A DNA stretch of 64,000 nucleotides from Marinibacterium sp050389775. GTDB taxonomy: Bacteria; Pseudomonadota; Alphaproteobacteria; Rhodobacterales; Rhodobacteraceae. Position 1 is the first letter of the stretch. Each line of letters starts with the position of its first letter. Both the position numbers and the translations under genes were made by a program. The notes under the pieces were generated by a model. It had not been told where the DNA came from and did not search any database. It was given only the letters and a program-made list of their open reading frames with translations. Of the stretch, positions 17,789 to 26,953 are shown in pieces. The stretch covers positions 186,001-250,000 of the forward strand of contig NZ_CP177146.1 of NCBI RefSeq assembly GCF_050389775.1, in the 5' to 3' direction.

Positions 17789-19093
17789 TCAGGCCGGGGC
17801 ATCCCCCGGCACCCCGGCCCGGGCATCCAGCCGGCCCGAGGTCAACGCGGCCAGGGCGACCATGACAGCGGCCGTGCCCAGCACCAGGGGCAGCCCGCCG
17901 ACCTGGTAGGTCAACCCCGACAGCAGGGTGCCCAGCAGCCGCCCGCCGGCATTGGCCATGTAGTAGAACCCGACGTCCATCGTCACCCGCTCGGACCGGG
18001 TGAAGGCCAGGATCAGGTAGGAATGCAGCGCGGAATTGACCGCGAAGATCGCGCCGAAGACCAGCAGCCCGGCCACCAGCGTGACCGTCAGCCAGGGCTG
18101 CGGCCCGCCGGCCAGCAGCACGGCCAGGGTCAGCACCGCGGGCACGACGAAAAGCGCCGCCGCCCAGCTGCGCGCCGCGCGGATCAACGCGCTCTCGGGC
18201 CGCGAGGCCGCGCCCAGCAGGCGCGGGGCGCTGGCCTGGACCGCGCCGTAAAGGATGATCCAGACGGCCATGAAGGTGCCGATCATGAAAAAGGCCGCGC
18301 GGTTGCCCTCGGGGCTGCCGTCGGACAGCACGGCGTAGAAATAGATCGGGATGCCCACCACGAACCAGACATCGCGCGCGCCGAACAGGAAGACCCGGGC
18401 GGCCGACAGCCAGTTGACATTGGCCGATTTCGAAAAGACCTCGGAGAACTTCGCGCCCTTGCGGCCCTGCGGCAGGCCCGGGGGCATCAGCAGGGCCACG
18501 GCGACCAGGATGATGGCCAGCACGAGGGCCATGATCAGCACCGCCCAGGTAAAGCCCAGCCCGGCCAGCAGGGCCGCGCCCAGCAGGAAGCCCAGGCCCT
18601 TGACGGCGTTCTTGGACCCGGTCAGCACGGCGACCCAGCGGAACAGCCCGCCGCCGGTGGTCGGGGCCAGCAGCTTGACCGCCGACTTGGACGACATCTT
18701 GGCCAGGTCCTTGGCCACTCCGCTGGCGCCCTGGACACACATGACAAAGGCCACCGAGGCGCCCACCGCCCAACCCGGATCCAGTTGCGTCAGGGCCAGC
18801 AGGGCCACGACCTGGATGCCCAGCCCGGCATACAGCGTGGCCGTCAGCCCGAACCGCGCGGCGATCCAGCCGGCGGCCAGGTTGGTGACCATGCCGGCGA
18901 TCTCGTAGAGCACGAAAAGATAGGCCAGCTGGACCGGCGAGAACCCCAGCGCGTGGAAATGCAGAAGCACCAGCATCCGCAGCGCCCCGTCGGTCAGCAT
19001 GAAGGCCCAGTAGGCCGCCGTGACGGCCACGTAGGCCGACAGGCCTTCGGGCCGGGCGGCGCCGGCCGGGTGATCGGGGCGCGGATCGGTCAC
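17789..19093 (-). CDS. arsJ: ArsJ, 1-arseno-3-phosphoglycerate efflux MFS protein
   Basis: 434 residues, about 12 membrane helices, with the ArsJ-type segments DGALRMLVLLHFHALGF and GVAKDLAKMSSKSAVKLL. ArsJ exports 1-arseno-3-phosphoglycerate, made by the neighbouring GAPDH from arsenate; the product breaks down outside to arsenate. The start is the GTG at 19093, which overlaps the GAPDH stop by four bases (GTGA); the longer frame to 19630 runs antisense through gap. Last gene of the ars operon. Confidence 0.9.
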   Translation of the reverse strand: MTDPRPDHPAGAARPEGLSAYVAVTAAYWAFMLTDGALRMLVLLHFHALGFSPVQLAYLFVLYEIAGMVTNLAAGWIAARFGLTATLYAGLGIQVVALLALTQLDPGWAVGASVAFVMCVQGASGVAKDLAKMSSKSAVKLLAPTTGGGLFRWVAVLTGSKNAVKGLGFLLGAALLAGLGFTWAVLIMALVLAIILVAVALLMPPGLPQGRKGAKFSEVFSKSANVNWLSAARVFLFGARDVWFVVGIPIYFYAVLSDGSPEGNRAAFFMIGTFMAVWIILYGAVQASAPRLLGAASRPESALIRAARSWAAALFVVPAVLTLAVLLAGGPQPWLTVTLVAGLLVFGAIFAVNSALHSYLILAFTRSERVTMDVGFYYMANAGGRLLGTLLSGLTYQVGGLPLVLGTAAVMVALAALTSGRLDARAGVPGDAPA

Positions 19094-20088
19094 AGCGCGG
19101 CCCCGACCATGGCGGCCACGTCGACCAGCCGGTGGGCATAGCCCATCTCGTTGTCGTACCAGGCATAGATCTTGACCTGGGTGCCGTTGATCACCATCGT
19201 CGACGGCGCGTCGATGATCGAGGACCGCGTGTCGTTGGTGTAATCGGCCGAGACCAGCGGCCGGGTTTCGTAGCCCAGGATGCCGCTCAGCGGCCCTTCG
19301 GCAGCGGCCCGGAACAGCGCGTTGACCTCGTCGACACTGGTTTCCCGCGACACTTCGAAAACGCAATCGGTCAGCGAGGCATTCAGCAGCGGCACGCGCA
19401 CGGCATGGCCGTTCAGCCGGCCGGTCAGCTCGGGATAGATCAAGGTGATGGCCGTGGCCGATCCGGTCGTCGTGGGGATCAGCGAATTCAGCGCCGACCG
19501 CGCCCGGCGCAGGTCCTTGGCCGGCCGGTCCACGATGGTCTGGGTGTTGGTCACATCGTGGATCGTGGTCATGGACCCGTGGCGGATGCCCAGGGACTCG
19601 TGGATGACCTTGACCACCGGGGCCAGGCAATTGGTCGTGCAGGACGCCGCCGTGACAATGTGATGGGCGGCCGGATCATAGAGGTCGTTGTTGACCCCGT
19701 AGACGATATTGGCCGTCGGCCCGTCCTTGACCGGGGCCGACACCACGACCTTCTTCACCCCGGCATCGAAATAGGGCTGCACCCTGGCTGCGGTCTTGAA
19801 GACCCCGGTGCAATCGATCACCACGTCGACCCCGTCGAGCGGCAGGGCCGACAGGTCGCCCGTGCCGATGAAGGGCAGCCGCGTGCCATCGATCGTGACC
19901 GCCCCGGCCTCGTGGCCGAATGTCGCCGGCCAGCGACCATGTACCGTGTCGAATTCCAGCAGGTGGGCATGCATCTCGGCATCGCCCACCGCATCGTTGA
20001 TCCAGGCAATGTCCAGCCCGCGCTCCAGCATCGGCCGAAGCGCCAGCTTGCCCATCCGGCCCAGCCCGTTCAGCGCATAGGTCGTCAT
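19090..20088 (-). CDS. gap: arsenic-operon glyceraldehyde-3-phosphate dehydrogenase
   Basis: 332 residues with NAD-binding start (NGLGRMGKLALR), catalytic Cys in ASCTTNCLAP and a C-terminal DNEMGYAHRLVD. In ars operons this isoform uses arsenate in place of phosphate to make 1-arseno-3-phosphoglycerate, the ArsJ substrate. The context (ArsR-ArsC fusion upstream and arsJ downstream, each overlapping by four bases) makes the arsenic role far more likely than glycolysis. Confidence 0.92.
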   Translation of the reverse strand: MTTYALNGLGRMGKLALRPMLERGLDIAWINDAVGDAEMHAHLLEFDTVHGRWPATFGHEAGAVTIDGTRLPFIGTGDLSALPLDGVDVVIDCTGVFKTAARVQPYFDAGVKKVVVSAPVKDGPTANIVYGVNNDLYDPAAHHIVTAASCTTNCLAPVVKVIHESLGIRHGSMTTIHDVTNTQTIVDRPAKDLRRARSALNSLIPTTTGSATAITLIYPELTGRLNGHAVRVPLLNASLTDCVFEVSRETSVDEVNALFRAAAEGPLSGILGYETRPLVSADYTNDTRSSIIDAPSTMVINGTQVKIYAWYDNEMGYAHRLVDVAAMVGAAL

Positions 20089-20918
20089 GCCGGGGCCCCG
20101 GTCTCGCTGCGCCCGATCTCGTCGACGGCCCCCTGCAGGGCGACGCGGTCGAGGTTGTCGATGGACAGGGCCGTGAACGCCTGGATGCGCCGGCTCAGCG
20201 CCCCGTAGGCCTGCTGAAAGGCCAGGGCCTTCTGGGCGTCGGTGCCCTCGGCCTTGACCGGGTCGGGCATGCCCCAATGGCCGCTGATCGGCTGGCCTTC
20301 CCAGGCCGGGCATTCCTCGTTCGCCGCCTGGTCGCAGACGGTAAAGACGAAATCCATCCGCGGCGCATCCGGCCCGGCAAATTCCGACACGTTCTTGGAA
20401 CGCAGCATGCTGGTGTCGTGGCGCTTGTCGTCCAGCACCTGCATGGCAAAGGGGTTCAGCTCGGAATAGGGCCGCGTTCCGGCGGAATAGGCATTGAACC
20501 GGCCCCCGCCGAGCGATCGCAGGATCGATTCGGCAAAGATCGAACGCGCGGAATTGCCCACGCAGATGAAAAGCACGTTGTAGATGCGGTCGGACATCGG
20601 GTCAGCTCCCGGGCTGGTGGACAGGCAAAGTTCGGGGCGGCCGCGGCAACAATCGATGAACAGGAAATCGAACATCTGTCGCACGGACGCCATCTGGATC
20701 GAATAGAGCAGCGATGTCCCCGACCGGTCCTGCCGCACCAGGCCGCAGCGCAGCAGCGCGGCAAGATAGGTCGACATGGTGCTGGCCTTGACACCCATGG
20801 CCAGGGCCAGCTCGCCCGCCGGCACGCGATCGGGATACCGGCGCATGAGCAGGCGGAACAGCGCAAGACGCTGGGGGTGGCCGAGGGTGGTCAGCTGGTC
20901 GGGACTCATCATTTCCAT
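20085..20918 (-). CDS. ArsR-ArsC fusion: arsenic-responsive repressor joined to arsenate reductase-like domain
   Basis: 277 residues. Residues ~5-88 are an ArsR winged helix (AGELALAMGVKASTMSTYLAALLRCGLV). A Cys90-Cys91...Cys98 cluster (DCCRGRPELC) matches the C-terminal As(III) site known from Acidithiobacillus ferrooxidans ArsR. Residues ~110-245 are a low-molecular-weight phosphatase-type ArsC with Cys119-X5-Arg125 (CVGNSAR). The start could also be Met3 or Met4, since no clear ribosome binding site separates them. The protein would both sense arsenite and possibly reduce arsenate. First gene of arsRC-gap-arsJ. Confidence 0.9.
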   Translation of the reverse strand: MEMMSPDQLTTLGHPQRLALFRLLMRRYPDRVPAGELALAMGVKASTMSTYLAALLRCGLVRQDRSGTSLLYSIQMASVRQMFDFLFIDCCRGRPELCLSTSPGADPMSDRIYNVLFICVGNSARSIFAESILRSLGGGRFNAYSAGTRPYSELNPFAMQVLDDKRHDTSMLRSKNVSEFAGPDAPRMDFVFTVCDQAANEECPAWEGQPISGHWGMPDPVKAEGTDAQKALAFQQAYGALSRRIQAFTALSIDNLDRVALQGAVDEIGRSETGAPA

Positions 20919-20920
20919 AT

Positions 20921-20936
20921 TTCATGGATTATTGAA
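20921..20936 (-). promoter_or_regulatory. candidate ArsR operator
   Basis: AT-rich imperfect palindrome with TTCA and TGAA arms eight bases apart, directly upstream of the arsR-arsC start at 20918. ArsR operators usually look like this. It stands out from the GC-rich surroundings. Confidence 0.5.
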
Positions 20937-20980
20937 TAAATGATCCCGTCACAAGTGAAGCTTTTGCGACGCCCTGCCCG

Positions 20981-21250
20981 TCAGGACGAAATCGTCGGGG
21001 TTTTCTTGCCGGCCGGGGCGACGGTGTCCTTCCACGACACGTTCAGGCGGAATTCGCATTGCCCGTCCTGGCGTTCGGCCCGGATGCGCACGGTCATCAG
21101 CTCGCCCGTCGGCAGGACAAAATCCCGGTCGCCGTCGCTCAGCGTCATCTCGCCCTTGGAAAACCCCTTGGACAGGGCGGTCAGCAGGGTCTTGATCGTC
21201 TTGGCATCCTGCAGCGATTCATGGGTGAACCGCGTGTCCGAGCTGGCCAT
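20981..21250 (-). CDS. amphi-Trp domain protein (GAK-associated)
   Basis: 89 residues matching the small amphi-Trp family: a helical start, a central GEMTLSDGDRDFVLPTGELMTVRIRAERQ strand region and the conserved CEFRLNVSWKDT ending. The family has no known activity but is repeatedly found with the HprK-related kinase, ATP-grasp and CofD-like genes called the GAK system, as here. Last gene of the six-gene minus-strand half of the locus; 32 bases after the phosphoesterase. The start ATG 21250 has AAAGGAG about seven bases upstream. Confidence 0.78.
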   Translation of the reverse strand: MASSDTRFTHESLQDAKTIKTLLTALSKGFSKGEMTLSDGDRDFVLPTGELMTVRIRAERQDGQCEFRLNVSWKDTVAPAGKKTPTISS

Positions 21251-21282
21251 CGTCGCGTGCTCCTTTGTTCCTTGACTGGCGT

Positions 21283-22611
21283 CTACCCGATGCGCTCGGG
21301 CGCGAAATGCTTGGCCCGGGGGTAATCCCGGCTCAGCCCGATGACATCGCCCGACGGCAGGATCAAGGTTGCCCCCGCACCGATGCCATCCAGCCCTTCG
21401 AGGCTGCGCGACGCCCGGTCGAGCGTGACATCGGCCTCCAGGTGCAGCAGGCCGCGCTTGGCCAGCAGCCGCTGGCCGGCGTGGTTGTTGACATGGCCCT
21501 GCACGACCATGTGGATGCCATTGCGGTGCAGCAGGTCGACCCCCCGGTCGGTGAGGTCGAAATCGCTTGGCCGGTACTTGGTGCGCACCAGGTTGGCCAG
21601 CGGGCCGAAATAGAAGGCCAGCGAACTGTGCCGGGCCCCGGCGCGGTAGCGGGCGTTGACGCCCTCGGGGCCGACCTCGTCCAGCAGGGCGCACATGCGG
21701 TCGCAGATCCCGGCATGGACAAACAGCAGCGATCCGCTGCGAGCGACAACATCCATGTTGTCGTAGAACCAGGCATAGGGCCCGCCCGGTTCAAAGAACA
21801 CCCGGCGGCAGCCGTGCACGGCGGCCATCAGCTCGCGCGCGCTCAGCCCGGTGCGCGCGACCTCGCGGTCGAACTGGCCGCGCTTGGCCTCCAGCTTGCG
21901 GATCTCGCGGGTGATGACCTCGGGGCGCAGCTGGCCCCGGGCGGCGGCGGCAAAGCCTTCGGCCCAGCCCGGCGGCGGCAGCAACCGGGCGCGACAGGTC
22001 ACCTCGTCGGGCAGCGCATCCAGGTCGGCCGGGGTGACAAATCGGTCAAAGACCTCGCGCAGGGCGGGCAGGATCTTGCGGCCCATGCGCAGGAAGATGT
22101 GATCGCGCAGCACCGAACGCGGCCCGCACAGCGCCTCGACCGCCAGGCGCATGCGCAGGTCGTGGTTGCCGGCCAGGATGTGCAGCCGCGCGCCCGAGCG
22201 GCGCAGGTCGTCCAGCGCATCGAGCATGGCCAGGTTGCTGGGACCCTTGTCCAGGCAATCGCCGCCGATCACGATCGTGGCCTGGCGTCCAAAGCCGGTC
22301 AGGTCGAAACGCGGGCCGTGCGCATGGCGGCGGATCACCCCGGCGCCGACCAGCGAGCGCAGGAACCCGTCGGCATCGGCGTGGGTGTCGGACACAAAGA
22401 CCACCGGCCGGTCGGGCCAGCGCCAGCCGCCATGGCGCCGGGCACGGGCCAGGCAGGCCCCGATCAGCGGCCGCTTGGCCGGATCGGCGGCACAGGGCCA
22501 GGGTTCGAGATCGCGCGGCAGGTCGGCCACTTCGCCGGCCACGTCGAAGACGGGGGGCAACAGGCCGGCGGGCGGCGTCGGGGACAGCGGGGGACGGGGG
22601 AGAACGTTCAT
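21283..22611 (-). CDS. calcineurin-like metallophosphoesterase
   Basis: 442 residues from ATG 22611 (AGGAAGG eight bases upstream; a further upstream Met lacks a site). The metal motifs are present: SDTHAD, GGDCLDKG, GNHD, then LFVHAG and VVQGHVN. This is the order of serine/threonine phosphatase-type metallophosphoesterases. The insert between GNHD and the His motifs (about 120 residues) is longer than in simple phosphatases. Encoded within the GAK-type locus beside a histidine phosphatase and kinase-like proteins, it may remove a phosphate added by them. Substrate unknown. Confidence 0.85.
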   Translation of the reverse strand: MNVLPRPPLSPTPPAGLLPPVFDVAGEVADLPRDLEPWPCAADPAKRPLIGACLARARRHGGWRWPDRPVVFVSDTHADADGFLRSLVGAGVIRRHAHGPRFDLTGFGRQATIVIGGDCLDKGPSNLAMLDALDDLRRSGARLHILAGNHDLRMRLAVEALCGPRSVLRDHIFLRMGRKILPALREVFDRFVTPADLDALPDEVTCRARLLPPPGWAEGFAAAARGQLRPEVITREIRKLEAKRGQFDREVARTGLSARELMAAVHGCRRVFFEPGGPYAWFYDNMDVVARSGSLLFVHAGICDRMCALLDEVGPEGVNARYRAGARHSSLAFYFGPLANLVRTKYRPSDFDLTDRGVDLLHRNGIHMVVQGHVNNHAGQRLLAKRGLLHLEADVTLDRASRSLEGLDGIGAGATLILPSGDVIGLSRDYPRAKHFAPERIG

Positions 22612-22644
22612 CGGGTCGACCTTCCTGCCTGCCATCCGGCGCGG

Positions 22645-23364
22645 TCAGTCGATCGGGTCCTCGGACCGGGCCCTGACCTTCCATGCGCCGGCACAGTGCT
22701 GCCAGCTACCATGCGCATTGTAACAGAATAGCAACGGCCGGGCGTGGAACATCGACAGCCGGGGCACATCGGCGGCGGTGAGCAGGCCCAGGTACCGGCA
22801 TCCGTGGCGGAAGGACGCGCCATGGCCGACAAAGACCGTCACCCGGCCGGGCACCGGATCGCGGCCCAGGGTGTCGCCCAGGCAGGCGGCGACCCGGGCG
22901 CCGGCCTCGTCCAGGCTCTCGGCCCCGTCCAGCGGCAGGCGGTAGCTGCTGTCCGACTTCCAGCCCGGCGGCGGGGGGCCATGGCGGGGATCGTCGGCCA
23001 GGACCTGTTCGATCTCGGCCACGGTCAGGTTGGCCGCGCTGCCCAGCCCGCGTTCGGCCAGGGCCGAGGTCTCGTCGATCCGGTCCACCGCATGGCCATG
23101 GGCGCGCAGCCGCCCGGCCACGGCATCGGCGGTCTGCCAGGCGCGCAGCTGGCGCGAACAGCGGATCACCGGGTCCAGTGTCAGCCCCCGTTCGGCGATC
23201 ATCGCGGCCAGCGCATCGCCGCCGGCCCGGGCCTGGGCCTGGCCCTCGTCGGTCAGGGCAAAGGGCTGGCGGGCCGACGGCGCGCCGGGCCGCTGGTGAT
23301 AGGCCCCGTGGCGCAGGAAGGCGGCATAGGCCCCCACCCTGTCGGGCGCCGCCCCCTCACCCAT
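22645..23364 (-). CDS. histidine-phosphatase superfamily protein (SixA/phosphoglycerate-mutase fold)
   Basis: 239 residues from ATG 23364. The phosphohistidine motif is FLRHGAY near residue 18, and the second catalytic His is in VFVGHGASFRHG. Conserved Arg in IRCSRQLRAWQTAD. This family hydrolyses phosphate esters, including protein phosphohistidine. The start overlaps the HprK-related kinase stop by eight bases, so the phosphatase is coupled to that kinase, which suggests the two may act on one substrate. Confidence 0.85.
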   Translation of the reverse strand: MGEGAAPDRVGAYAAFLRHGAYHQRPGAPSARQPFALTDEGQAQARAGGDALAAMIAERGLTLDPVIRCSRQLRAWQTADAVAGRLRAHGHAVDRIDETSALAERGLGSAANLTVAEIEQVLADDPRHGPPPPGWKSDSSYRLPLDGAESLDEAGARVAACLGDTLGRDPVPGRVTVFVGHGASFRHGCRYLGLLTAADVPRLSMFHARPLLFCYNAHGSWQHCAGAWKVRARSEDPID

Positions 23365-24448
23365 CGAAAAGCGCCCGGCCGGCATCGGCCAGCGCATCGA
23401 AATCGACCCGGCCCGAAACCTCGCAGACCTGCACGCCCCGAAGGGCGTCCAGGTAGGGCCCGGGCACCGGCGCGGCGCCGTTGGGTTCGAACCGGCCATC
23501 CGGATGCTGGTAGAACGGGCCGGGCGATTTCATGATCGCGCCCAGCAGGTCGGGCCGCGCGGCCAGGTCCACCGGATCGACCCGCGTCGGCGCTTTGCTG
23601 TCGCGCGCCCAGTTCAGCACCCAGAAATCGGTCAGCGGCGCGGCATATTGCACCCGGCCCGGGCCGTAGACCTCGGACACCATCAGGTCGTGCTTGTCTT
23701 CGAGCGCCCAGAGCGCATCGGGATTCATCGCCGCCAGCTCGGCCCGCCGGGCGGGATCAAGCATGGCCTGCAGCCGCGGATTGCCCAGGATCGTGCCCGG
23801 GTTGATGCGCGGATGCTTGGGAATGCCCAGGGCCCGGGCCGGCGCGCCCGGCTGCACCAGCAGCCGGTCGTTGGACACGAAGGCCGTGCCGTCGATATCC
23901 ATCATCCGCAGGATCGAGGTCGACTTGCCGCCGCCCGACAGACCGGAAATCGCCAGCGTACGCCCGGCCCCGGTCACCGCCGCCGCGTGGCACAGCTGCC
24001 AGCCGTCCTGCTGGCAGTGGCTGAGCACCTGGGTGTTGATGAAATTGATCACCGTCGAGACATGATCCACCAGCGGGCCGCAGGCCAGCCGGACCCGGGG
24101 CGACTGCACGAAGGTCACGCCGCTGCGCACCTTGCGCACCAGGCGGGCATCGTCGAGATCGACCACCGCATCCTTGCGCCCGGCCTTGCCCGGTTCGCGC
24201 GCCCAGTCGATCCAGGCCGGCTCGGGGGCCAGGGCCTGGCCCGGCAGCAGGTGCACCGTCACCGGATCGGCGCCCGGCGCATCGGCCAGGGCTTCGGCGA
24301 AATAGGCCACCAGCGCGGCGCGCAACGGATCGGGGCAGAACACGCTGAGCGACACCGGCCCGACCCGCAGGTGAAACGGCCGCGCGGCCTCGGCCGGCGA
24401 CAGGTCCAGCGCCAGGCCCAGGCGGTCCAGCTCGGCGCGCGGGCTCAT
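23357..24448 (-). CDS. HprK-related kinase B (GAK system)
   Basis: 363 residues. A Walker A loop GLSGGGKST lies at 169-177, preceded by HAAAV (154-158), the arrangement of HPr kinase/phosphorylase C-terminal domains, and followed by VSNDRL as the B-like segment. The bacterial HPr Ser kinase hallmark region is replaced, as in the HprK-related type B family of GAK systems. The target is unknown. It overlaps the ATP-grasp gene (ATGA) and the histidine phosphatase, so all are translated together. Confidence 0.82.
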   Translation of the reverse strand: MSPRAELDRLGLALDLSPAEAARPFHLRVGPVSLSVFCPDPLRAALVAYFAEALADAPGADPVTVHLLPGQALAPEPAWIDWAREPGKAGRKDAVVDLDDARLVRKVRSGVTFVQSPRVRLACGPLVDHVSTVINFINTQVLSHCQQDGWQLCHAAAVTGAGRTLAISGLSGGGKSTSILRMMDIDGTAFVSNDRLLVQPGAPARALGIPKHPRINPGTILGNPRLQAMLDPARRAELAAMNPDALWALEDKHDLMVSEVYGPGRVQYAAPLTDFWVLNWARDSKAPTRVDPVDLAARPDLLGAIMKSPGPFYQHPDGRFEPNGAAPVPGPYLDALRGVQVCEVSGRVDFDALADAGRALFDG

Positions 24449-25326
24449 GCCGCCACCTCGGCCAGAACGTGATCGACGACCAGCGCCGCGGCGTCGATCC
24501 CGCAGCCGTCCAGCGCCCCGCGATAGCCGCCGAAGGCCGAGACCTCGAAGACGATGGGCCCGTCCGGGGTCAGGGCAATGTCGACGGTGGTAAAGGTCAG
24601 CCCGAAGGGCGCCTGGGCCCGCCGGCCCAGCTCGATCAGCGCGGCGTCCGGCTCGTAGGGGGCATATTTGCCCCCCGCATGGATCGTCGTGTTCCAGCTG
24701 CCCGACTGGCCGACCCGGCTGTAGGTGCAGACATAGTCGCCGCCCAGAAAGACCATGCCCAGGTCCTGGCCCGACAGGTCGGCCTTTTTCTGGATGTACA
24801 TCACCGGGTTGTCGGCCCGGAAGGCCGCGATCTGCGCGGTGGCATCGGGCGCGCCGTGGTCCAGCAGCACCATGCCCCGGGCCTTGGTCGAGAACAGCGG
24901 CTTGAACACCGCCGAGCCGAACCGCTCCAGCGTCTCGGCCGCGGCGGCCGGGTCCTCGGTGATGACCGTCGGCGGCATCGGGATGCCCGCATTGGCCAGC
25001 GTCACCGTGCAGGCCAGCCGGTCCATCAGCCGCAGGATCGCCTCGGCCGGGCTGAAGATCCTGACGCCCCGGGCCTCGGCCACGCGCAGCATCTCAAGCC
25101 GGTCCAGCGCATGGGGGCTGTAGACCTCGGAGATCTTCTTGACCACCAGCCCGTCCAGCGAGGCCAGGTCCACCCCGTCGCACATCAGCCGGCCGCTGCC
25201 CAGGTCGAGCGTGACCCGGGCCATGTCGATCACCATGCGAAAGCCGGTCCGCGCCTCGAAGGCATCGGCCAGGGCCTCTGTCGACCATTTGCCGGGGGTT
25301 CCGATGACCCCAATTCTCTCAGTCAC
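24445..25326 (-). CDS. GAK-system ATP-grasp enzyme
   Basis: 293 residues from a GTG start at 25326, eight bases inside the end of the PhoU-kinase gene. An N-terminal small domain (GVIGTPGKWSTEALADAF), then an ATP-grasp core: AVFKPLFSTKARGM for the nucleotide loop, VMYIQKKADL, and FEVSAFGGYRG near the metal site. RimK-like ligases of this shape join a carboxylate to an amine or thiol using ATP. Family membership in the GAK set is judged from sequence plus the kinase and amphi-Trp neighbours. The actual substrate is unknown. Confidence 0.8.
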   Translation of the reverse strand: MTERIGVIGTPGKWSTEALADAFEARTGFRMVIDMARVTLDLGSGRLMCDGVDLASLDGLVVKKISEVYSPHALDRLEMLRVAEARGVRIFSPAEAILRLMDRLACTVTLANAGIPMPPTVITEDPAAAAETLERFGSAVFKPLFSTKARGMVLLDHGAPDATAQIAAFRADNPVMYIQKKADLSGQDLGMVFLGGDYVCTYSRVGQSGSWNTTIHAGGKYAPYEPDAALIELGRRAQAPFGLTFTTVDIALTPDGPIVFEVSAFGGYRGALDGCGIDAAALVVDHVLAEVAA

Positions 25327-26953
25327 TGAACAGCATCCTCGTGGGCAGTTTGAACCGCGTCTCGCGCCCCTCGGGCACGGCCAGCGCGGTTTCCAGAATA
25401 TAGCGGGCCCGCAGCATCATGCGCCGGGCCTGGCCGGTGTCGACGATGAACCGGGTCGAGCTGGCAAAGGACCGGGCCAGGCCCAGGGCCAGCCGGTATT
25501 CGAAGGTCCTGTCCCCCTCGCGCGCGGCGAACTTGGAGGCCATCGCCTGCATGCCGCAGGCCACGTCGCAGATCCGCGCCCGGGTGCCCGCGTCCAGCAC
25601 CTGGAGGCGGTAGTTCGACACCATGAAGACCGACACGTCCTGGACGTAATCCATGTAGCGCGAGCGGTGCAGGTCGATGAACCGGATCTTCTGCTCGTCG
25701 GCGTCGTAGATCACGTTGTCGAGGTTGAAATCGCCGTGGATCCAAACCGAGAACGGCGCCGGCACCCGGGCCTCGCGCCGGGCGGCCGCGTCGATCAGCC
25801 GGTCGAGCCCGGCAATATCGAGGCCCTGGATCTTCTGCGGGCGGGGCGTGAACTGCGGATGGAGCCGGCAGACGTCATCCATCCGCGCGGCCATCTGGTC
25901 CATTGCCTTCATCTCGGCGCGTTCGTCGATCCGCGTGCGCCGCCAGATGTCGCGGACGGTGCGGTGCAGGGCCTTCTGGGCCTCGGCCAGCCGGGCCGGG
26001 GTCGCGCCCAGCACGATATCCTCGAAGGTCTGGCCGTTGAGATGTTCGATCAGCAGCGCGGCACTGTCGCCGCGCTTGTGATAGGACAGGATGCGCGGGG
26101 CCAGGCCGGGGTAGACCGAATTCCAGCTCTTCACGCCGACCCGCTCTTCCTTGACCTTCTTCAGGTCGCCGTCCTTGAACACCGCATCGACGTTCTTGCC
26201 CTTGCCGTTCTGCCAGCTGACGCTGGAAATCGCGCTGCCCGACCGGGTTTCGGCCAGCGGTTGCAGGGTGATGTCCTCGTCGTCGCGGCTGACCCCAGAC
26301 AGCACGCTGCGCAGGGTGAAATAGCGGTCGAACTGCACCGACTGGCCGATGCTGATCGACAGGATCGCCTCGCTGATGCCCTGCAGCGCCTCGCCCATGC
26401 GGTGGATCTCGTGGGCGGTCAGCAGGGCATGGGCCAGGTCGGCGGTATGGCGCGAGCCCTGCATGTCGCGGGTATAGGTGCGAAAGACCTGATCGTAGAA
26501 GGTGTCGAGCTCCTCGCTGGTCCGGCCGATCTCGACGGCCAGCCGGCTGTCGCGGTCGCGCAGGGCATCCTGCACGCGGGCAACCCGGCCGGTCACGCGC
26601 TGCAGCGGTTTGACATAGGCATCCGGGCGCAGCAGCTTGAGCCGCTGGACATCCTCGGCATGCTGCACCGCCCGCCGGCCCAGCCGCGACACCAGGTCGA
26701 GGTTGCGCGCGACCTTGTCGACGCCCTGGAGTTGCAGGTTGTGGGCGGCGCTTTTCTTGCTGCGCATCATGCCCGAGATGCAGGCCCGGCGCACCCGGCC
26801 GGCCAGGTTGTGCGAATAGCCCGCCCGCTGGATCAGCCGCTGCGCGGTCTCGGGGCGGGGATCGCGGAAATACTCGGTCAGGCGGACCAGCTGGCCGTCG
26901 ATCTCGGCCAGCAGGAAGGCCATGTTCTCTTCGGCCGCTTGGGGAAGTTTCAT
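25319..26953 (-). CDS. PhoU-like domain fused to an aminoglycoside-phosphotransferase-type kinase
   Basis: 544 residues from ATG 26953 (GAGG four bases upstream). Residues ~1-200 are helical and PhoU-like. Residues ~250-544 form an APH/choline-kinase fold with the catalytic loop HGDFNLDN (406-413) and metal Asp427 (IDLHRS), both intact, so the kinase should be active. PhoU domains bind phosphate-transport components and metal clusters. The fusion is uncommon. First gene of the minus-strand half of the locus. Upstream extension through the tandem repeat gives only a repetitive, non-protein-like reading. Confidence 0.78.
   Translation of the reverse strand: MKLPQAAEENMAFLLAEIDGQLVRLTEYFRDPRPETAQRLIQRAGYSHNLAGRVRRACISGMMRSKKSAAHNLQLQGVDKVARNLDLVSRLGRRAVQHAEDVQRLKLLRPDAYVKPLQRVTGRVARVQDALRDRDSRLAVEIGRTSEELDTFYDQVFRTYTRDMQGSRHTADLAHALLTAHEIHRMGEALQGISEAILSISIGQSVQFDRYFTLRSVLSGVSRDDEDITLQPLAETRSGSAISSVSWQNGKGKNVDAVFKDGDLKKVKEERVGVKSWNSVYPGLAPRILSYHKRGDSAALLIEHLNGQTFEDIVLGATPARLAEAQKALHRTVRDIWRRTRIDERAEMKAMDQMAARMDDVCRLHPQFTPRPQKIQGLDIAGLDRLIDAAARREARVPAPFSVWIHGDFNLDNVIYDADEQKIRFIDLHRSRYMDYVQDVSVFMVSNYRLQVLDAGTRARICDVACGMQAMASKFAAREGDRTFEYRLALGLARSFASSTRFIVDTGQARRMMLRARYILETALAVPEGRETRFKLPTRMLFSD

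Noticed and set aside
19094..19630. Longer ArsJ start
   Set aside because: The extension is antisense to gap; the GTG at 19093 overlaps the gap stop as in the other pairs of the operon.
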